Origin: an uncultured Roseburia sp.
GTDB lineage: Bacteria; Bacillota_A; Clostridia; Lachnospirales; Lachnospiraceae
Length of the DNA stretch: 34,304 bases
NCBI GenBank assembly: GCA_900753715.1
Contig: CAAEAE010000187.1
Location: 1 to 34,304 of the forward strand
Direction of reading: 5' to 3'
Shown: positions 30,905-34,304 of the stretch, one piece after another
Layout of the letters: each line of letters opens with the position of its first letter
Position numbering within the stretch: the first letter of the stretch is position 1
Position numbers and translations under genes: made by a program
Notes under the pieces: model-generated
Databases searched by the model: none
What the model saw: only the letters and a program-made list of their open reading frames with translations
Told to the model about the DNA's origin: nothing

Positions 30905-33064
30905 ATGGAGAAAGAACTTTTAAAAGAGCGGATGGACACGATTTACGGTTTCATCTGTGATGAACTATATGTGCCGATGAAGGCAAAAGAGATTGCCATC
31001 GTGCTAAATATCCCAAAGCAGCAGCGCATGGAGCTTCAGCAGGTCTTAGATGCACTCGAGGCAGAGGGAAAGATTGAGGTATCGGCAAAGGGCAAATATA
31101 AAAAGGCAGAGGGCAAGTTTTTAACCGGCGTTTTTACCGCACATCCGAGAGGGTTTGGATTTGTGACGGTAGAAGGGGAGACGGAGGACATTTTTATCCC
31201 GGAATCCCAGGTAAATGGAGCTTTTCATACCGATACCGTACAGGTTGCCATTACCGGTGAGAGCGCAGAGCGCGGCGGAAAAGGAAAGCGGCGCGAGGGA
31301 AAGGTCGTAAAGATTCTTGCCAGAGGGGCAGAGCAGATTGTCTGTACCTATGAGAAGAGCAAAACCTTCGGGTTTGCCGTGCCGGATAATCCAAAGTTTG
31401 CAACGGATATTTTTATTCCACAGGAGCGCTCAAAAGGCGCTGTGACCGGGCATAAGGTTGTAGTCGAGATTACTGATTACGGCAGCGAACGAAAGAAACC
31501 GGAAGGAAAAGTAGTGGAAATTCTCGGGCATATCAATGACCCGGGAACGGATATTCTTTCTGTTGTGCGTGCCTATAACCTTCCGGTGGAGTTTCCGGAA
31601 AAAGTGTTAAATCAGGTGGAGCGCGTTTCAAATGAGGTGAGCACCGCAGATATGGCAGGACGCATGGATATCCGTGACTGGCAGACCGTGACCATCGACG
31701 GGGAGGATGCAAAGGACCTTGACGATGCCATTACCCTTACAAGGGAGGGGGAGCGTTATCGCCTGGGCGTGCATATTGCGGATGTCTCGAATTATGTGCA
31801 GGAAAAAAGTGCGCTTGACGTGGAAGCGCTAAAGAGAGGAACCTCGGTGTATCTGGTTGACCGTGTCATTCCGATGCTGCCGCATAAACTGTCAAACGGT
31901 ATCTGTTCGCTAAATGCAGGAGAAAACCGACTGGCATTAAGCTGTATCATGACGATTGACGCAAAGGGAAATGTGGTTGACCATAAAATTGCAGAGACGG
32001 TAATTAAGGTTGACCGCCGCATGAGTTATACAAGTGTAAAAAAGATTCTTGAGGACCATGACGAGGCAGAATGTAAAGAGTACGAAGAGTTAGTGCCGAT
32101 GTTTGAGCTGATGCAGGAACTGGCTGCCATTCTGCGTCAGAAGCGGATGAAACGTGGATCGATTGATTTTGATTTCCCGGAAACAAAAATTATTCTCGAT
32201 GCAGATGGCAAGCCGGTGGACATCAAGCCATATGAGCGGAACGTGGCAACCAAGATTATCGAAGATTTCATGCTGATTGCAAATGAGACGGTTGCACAGG
32301 ATTATTTCTGGCAGGAGCTTCCGTTTGTATACCGGACGCACGATAACCCGGACACGGAGAAAATCAGAAAGCTTTCAACGTTTATCAATAATTTCGGTTA
32401 CTCGATTCATATCGGGCAGGATGAGGTACACCCGAAAGAGTTACAGAAACTGCTACAGAAGATAGAGGGAACACCGGAGGAAGCATTAATCAGCCGCCTG
32501 ACACTGCGTTCCATGAAGCAGGCAAAATACACGACAGAGGGAACCGGGCATTTTGGACTGGCAACTTCCTATTACTGTCATTTTACATCGCCGATTCGCC
32601 GTTACCCGGATTTGCAGATTCACCGCATTATCAAGGATAATCTTCGCGGACGGATGAATGAAAAGCGCATTACGCATTATGAAAAAATTCTGCCGGAGGT
32701 TGCGAAGCAGTCCAGCGAGATGGAACGCCGTGCAGATGAGGCGGAGCGTGAGACCGATAAACTGAAAAAAGTGGAATATATGTCGGAGCGGATTGGTAAT
32801 ATTTATGAGGGCGTCATTTCCGGTGTGACAGAGTGGGGCTTTTATGTGGAACTGCCAAACACGGTAGAGGGACTGGTACATGTAACCACGCTTGTAGATG
32901 ACTATTTCCATTATGACGAGCGCACCTATGAGCTCATCGGCGAGACCACGAACATGCGCTATAAGCTGGGACAGAAGGTCAAAGTCATGGTGACAGGAAC
33001 AGATAAGCTGATGCGCACGATTGATTTCTCAGTAGTATCGGCAGAAGCGGAAAGCGTGTCGTAA
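30905..33064 (+). CDS. rnr: Ribonuclease R
   Basis: 719 residues from ATG 30905, with GGAGGAGAG directly upstream; an ATG ten codons earlier falls in the terminator. RNase R degrades structured RNA 3' to 5' and works with tmRNA in clearing stalled mRNA. N-terminal winged helix and cold-shock domains (to about 230) are followed by the RNB domain with DAKDLDDAI, including the catalytic aspartates, and a C-terminal S1 domain (IGNIYEGVISGVTEWGFYVE). The stop codon lies in the loop of the next terminator. Confidence 0.95.
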   Translation: MEKELLKERMDTIYGFICDELYVPMKAKEIAIVLNIPKQQRMELQQVLDALEAEGKIEVSAKGKYKKAEGKFLTGVFTAHPRGFGFVTVEGETEDIFIPESQVNGAFHTDTVQVAITGESAERGGKGKRREGKVVKILARGAEQIVCTYEKSKTFGFAVPDNPKFATDIFIPQERSKGAVTGHKVVVEITDYGSERKKPEGKVVEILGHINDPGTDILSVVRAYNLPVEFPEKVLNQVERVSNEVSTADMAGRMDIRDWQTVTIDGEDAKDLDDAITLTREGERYRLGVHIADVSNYVQEKSALDVEALKRGTSVYLVDRVIPMLPHKLSNGICSLNAGENRLALSCIMTIDAKGNVVDHKIAETVIKVDRRMSYTSVKKILEDHDEAECKEYEELVPMFELMQELAAILRQKRMKRGSIDFDFPETKIILDADGKPVDIKPYERNVATKIIEDFMLIANETVAQDYFWQELPFVYRTHDNPDTEKIRKLSTFINNFGYSIHIGQDEVHPKELQKLLQKIEGTPEEALISRLTLRSMKQAKYTTEGTGHFGLATSYYCHFTSPIRRYPDLQIHRIIKDNLRGRMNEKRITHYEKILPEVAKQSSEMERRADEAERETDKLKKVEYMSERIGNIYEGVISGVTEWGFYVELPNTVEGLVHVTTLVDDYFHYDERTYELIGETTNMRYKLGQKVKVMVTGTDKLMRTIDFSVVSAEAESVS

Positions 33065-33077
33065 GACGCGGTTTTTT
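33055..33077 (+). terminator. rnr terminator with the stop codon in its loop
   Basis: CGTGTC (33055-33060) and GACGCG (33065-33070) pair around GTAA, with TTTTTT at 33072-33077. The loop includes the rnr stop TAA (33062-33064). Confidence 0.7.
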
Positions 33078-33103
33078 GTGCCAGCATAAACGTATTTTGA
33101 GAC

Positions 33104-33132
33104 TTGCGGAATCGGTGAAAATACAGTATAAT
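33104..33132 (+). promoter_or_regulatory. smpB promoter
   Basis: TTGCGG (33104-33109), 17-bp spacer, perfect TATAAT (33127-33132). It gives smpB, and probably ssrA, transcription independent of rnr. Confidence 0.85.
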
Positions 33133-33154
33133 ACAATAACCGGAGGTAATAGAC

Positions 33155-33619
33155 ATGGCAAAGGCAGAGAAAAAGTTAATAGCGAACAACAAGAAAGCCT
33201 ATCATGACTATTTCCTGGATGAGCGCTTTGAAACAGGAATTGAGCTTCACGGAACAGAAGTGAAATCGCTCCGTATGGGAAAGTGCAGTATCAAGGAGGC
33301 TTTTATCCGAATTGAAAAGGAAGAGGTCATCATCTACGGAATGCACATCAGCCCGTATGAGAAGGGGAATATCTTCAACAAAGACCCTCTTCGCCCGAAA
33401 AAACTGTTGATGCACAAATCCGAAATCCGCAAGTTGATTGGGAAAATCAAAGAAAAAGGGTATACACTTGTTCCGGTGGAAGTATACTTTAAAGGAAGTC
33501 TTGTGAAAGTGGAAATCGCACTGGCGCGAGGCAAAAAGCTCTATGACAAGCGGCAGGATATCGCCAAGAAGGATATGCGCCGGGAGGCAGAGCGGGATTT
33601 CAAGGTAAGAAATCTGTAA
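33155..33619 (+). CDS. smpB: SsrA-binding protein SmpB
   Basis: 154 residues, the family length. SmpB binds tmRNA and carries it into stalled ribosomes. It shows [10 protein letters not shown] near the start, [13 protein letters not shown], and the basic C-terminal tail [24 protein letters not shown] that reads into the mRNA channel. GGAGGTAATAGAC precedes ATG 33155. The tmRNA gene starts 7 bases after its stop. Confidence 0.97.
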   Translation: MAKAEKKLIANNKKAYHDYFLDERFETGIELHGTEVKSLRMGKCSIKEAFIRIEKEEVIIYGMHISPYEKGNIFNKDPLRPKKLLMHKSEIRKLIGKIKEKGYTLVPVEVYFKGSLVKVEIALARGKKLYDKRQDIAKKDMRREAERDFKVRNL

Positions 33620-33625
33620 ATATCT

Positions 33626-33984
33626 GGGCTTGTAATGGTTTCGACAGGGATCATGAAGCTGGAGAAGCGAGTCGCATGCAATGCGTTAAATGGCAAACTT
33701 AAAATTAAACGCTGAAGATAATTTAGCGGTTGCAGCCTAGTTGCTGCAACTTGGCTGCCTAAGGGCAGCAGTCTGACCTAGAGCACTCACACTTTAGGAC
33801 CCAGGCTTCGACTATGTGAGAAACGACACGGGCAAAGCTTTGAGCCCGTGGGCGTAATATGAAGCTACTGAAACCGTAAGGGTGTCTGCTCCCGTGCGGC
33901 AGAGGGAATGTCAAAGAACAGAATACGCTCGTAGAAGGACAGGGGATTGGTTTTTGGACACGGGTTCGACTCCCGTCAGGTCCA
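33626..33984 (+). ncRNA. ssrA: Transfer-messenger RNA (tmRNA)
   Basis: The two ends form the alanine-tRNA-like domain: GGGCTTG (33626-33632) pairs with CAGGTCC (33977-33983), and the T arm reads ACGGGTTCGACTCCCGT. The first discriminator is A33984, and the genome continues CTA, so the CCA end must be added or repaired after transcription. The tag frame begins with the resume codon GCA 33693 and encodes ANLKLNAEDNLAVAA before TAG 33738-33740; its AVAA end suits ClpXP-type recognition. The rest contains the pseudoknot stems typical of tmRNA. Confidence 0.95.
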
Positions 33985-33995
33985 CTAAAAAGTGT

Positions 33996-34031
33996 AAAAA
34001 AGGATTGGCGAAAAAACGCTAATCCTTTTTT
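33996..34031. terminator. Bidirectional terminator after ssrA
   Basis: AAAAAGGATTGGCG (33997-34010) pairs with CGCTAATCCTTTTT (one wobble) around an AAAAAA loop, with a T-run on the right and an A-run on the left. The right arm contains the stop codon of the convergent XRE gene. Confidence 0.88.
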
Positions 34032-34304
34032 AATGTTTCGTCCAGAACTTTTTCCAGCTCCTTCCAAAACTCCGGGCTTGCTTTTGAAAGTGCAGTCACG
34101 AAACGCTTCCGGAATGATTCGTCTTCCTCCACCATGACCTGGTTAGCAAATGCGACAATCTCCTGGTTCCGTGTCCGTGGAACATACATCTCACCTTCTC
34201 CGGTGCGAAGCCAGTCTTCACTGACATTGAACTCGCGGCAGATGGATTTAAACATCTGTTCTGGAACGCTATTTTCTCCACGTTCCCATTTTGATACAGC
34301 ACTC
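34019..34304 (-). CDS. XRE-family regulator, N-terminus beyond the window
   Basis: An open minus-strand frame enters from the right edge and stops at 34019-34021. The visible 94 codons start within a Cro/CI-type helix-turn-helix (SAVSKWERGENSVPEQMFKS, then ICREFNVSEDWLRTGEG), followed by a helical tail. SEDWLRTGEGEM is common in phage-like repressors. The start and the first helices are outside the window. The position, directly after ssrA on the opposite strand, suits a mobile element inserted at or near the tmRNA gene, but no integrase is visible here. Confidence 0.85.
   Translation of the reverse strand, partial: SAVSKWERGENSVPEQMFKSICREFNVSEDWLRTGEGEMYVPRTRNQEIVAFANQVMVEEDESFRKRFVTALSKASPEFWKELEKVLDETLKKD

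Overview
The window reads as a chromosome segment from a low-to-medium GC Firmicute of the family Lachnospiraceae (Roseburia/Agathobacter/Coprococcus-like gut anaerobe). This is an inference from gene content: a secreted type I pullulanase with a C-terminal membrane anchor, two DegV proteins, a MecA adaptor, adenine deaminase, a DUF5721-like protein, a SpoIID/peptidoglycan-binding fragment, L-lactate dehydrogenase next to enolase, and the run secG, rnr, smpB, ssrA. Shine-Dalgarno sites are strong (GGAGG type), and several promoters are near-consensus sigma-A with 17-bp spacers.

Layout. (1) 1-3044: the 3' end of a TcdA-type gene, a bidirectional terminator, and the pullulanase on the minus strand. 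(2) About 3150-9060: an AT-rich accessory island. It holds a small TnpW-like protein with a large serine recombinase, an XRE regulator, a decayed type III (ToxIN/CptIN-type) toxin-antitoxin locus, an AAA ATPase of the DUF4143 type behind a 26-bp perfect palindrome, a foldback repeat, an unrecognised three-gene operon with two membrane-tail proteins, and the C-terminal remnant of a tyrosine recombinase. The right edge cuts into a SpoIID/peptidoglycan-binding gene that has lost its 5' part. (3) 9660-17400: a core run on the plus strand: truA, recJ-like, a soluble chemoreceptor-like coiled-coil protein, an alpha/beta hydrolase, ade, degV, mecA. (4) 17560-24040: a small unknown protein, an anchored GH3 hexosaminidase, a cold-shock protein and DUF5721 protein (minus strand), an M18 aminopeptidase, a second degV and folC. 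(5) 24160-30540: an MBOAT acyltransferase with an SGNH-like partner, a Crp/Fnr regulator divergent from a ferredoxin-like protein, ldh and eno. (6) 30546-33984: secG, rnr, smpB and tmRNA. (7) The window ends inside another XRE regulator just beyond ssrA, a common landing site for mobile elements.

How the parts fit. The core genes are housekeeping: tRNA modification, recombination, nucleotide salvage, glycolysis, protein export, RNA decay and ribosome rescue (rnr, smpB and ssrA act in one pathway and sit together). The most interesting part is the island. At 5424-5979 the full plan of a type III toxin-antitoxin locus can be read: a perfectly spaced promoter, two degenerate 40-nt repeats, a terminator hairpin, then the toxin start. 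The toxin itself is broken by a frameshift and an internal deletion, so an apparently expressible antitoxin RNA is left without its toxin. All functional calls come from reading sequence and motifs by eye; no database search was run.
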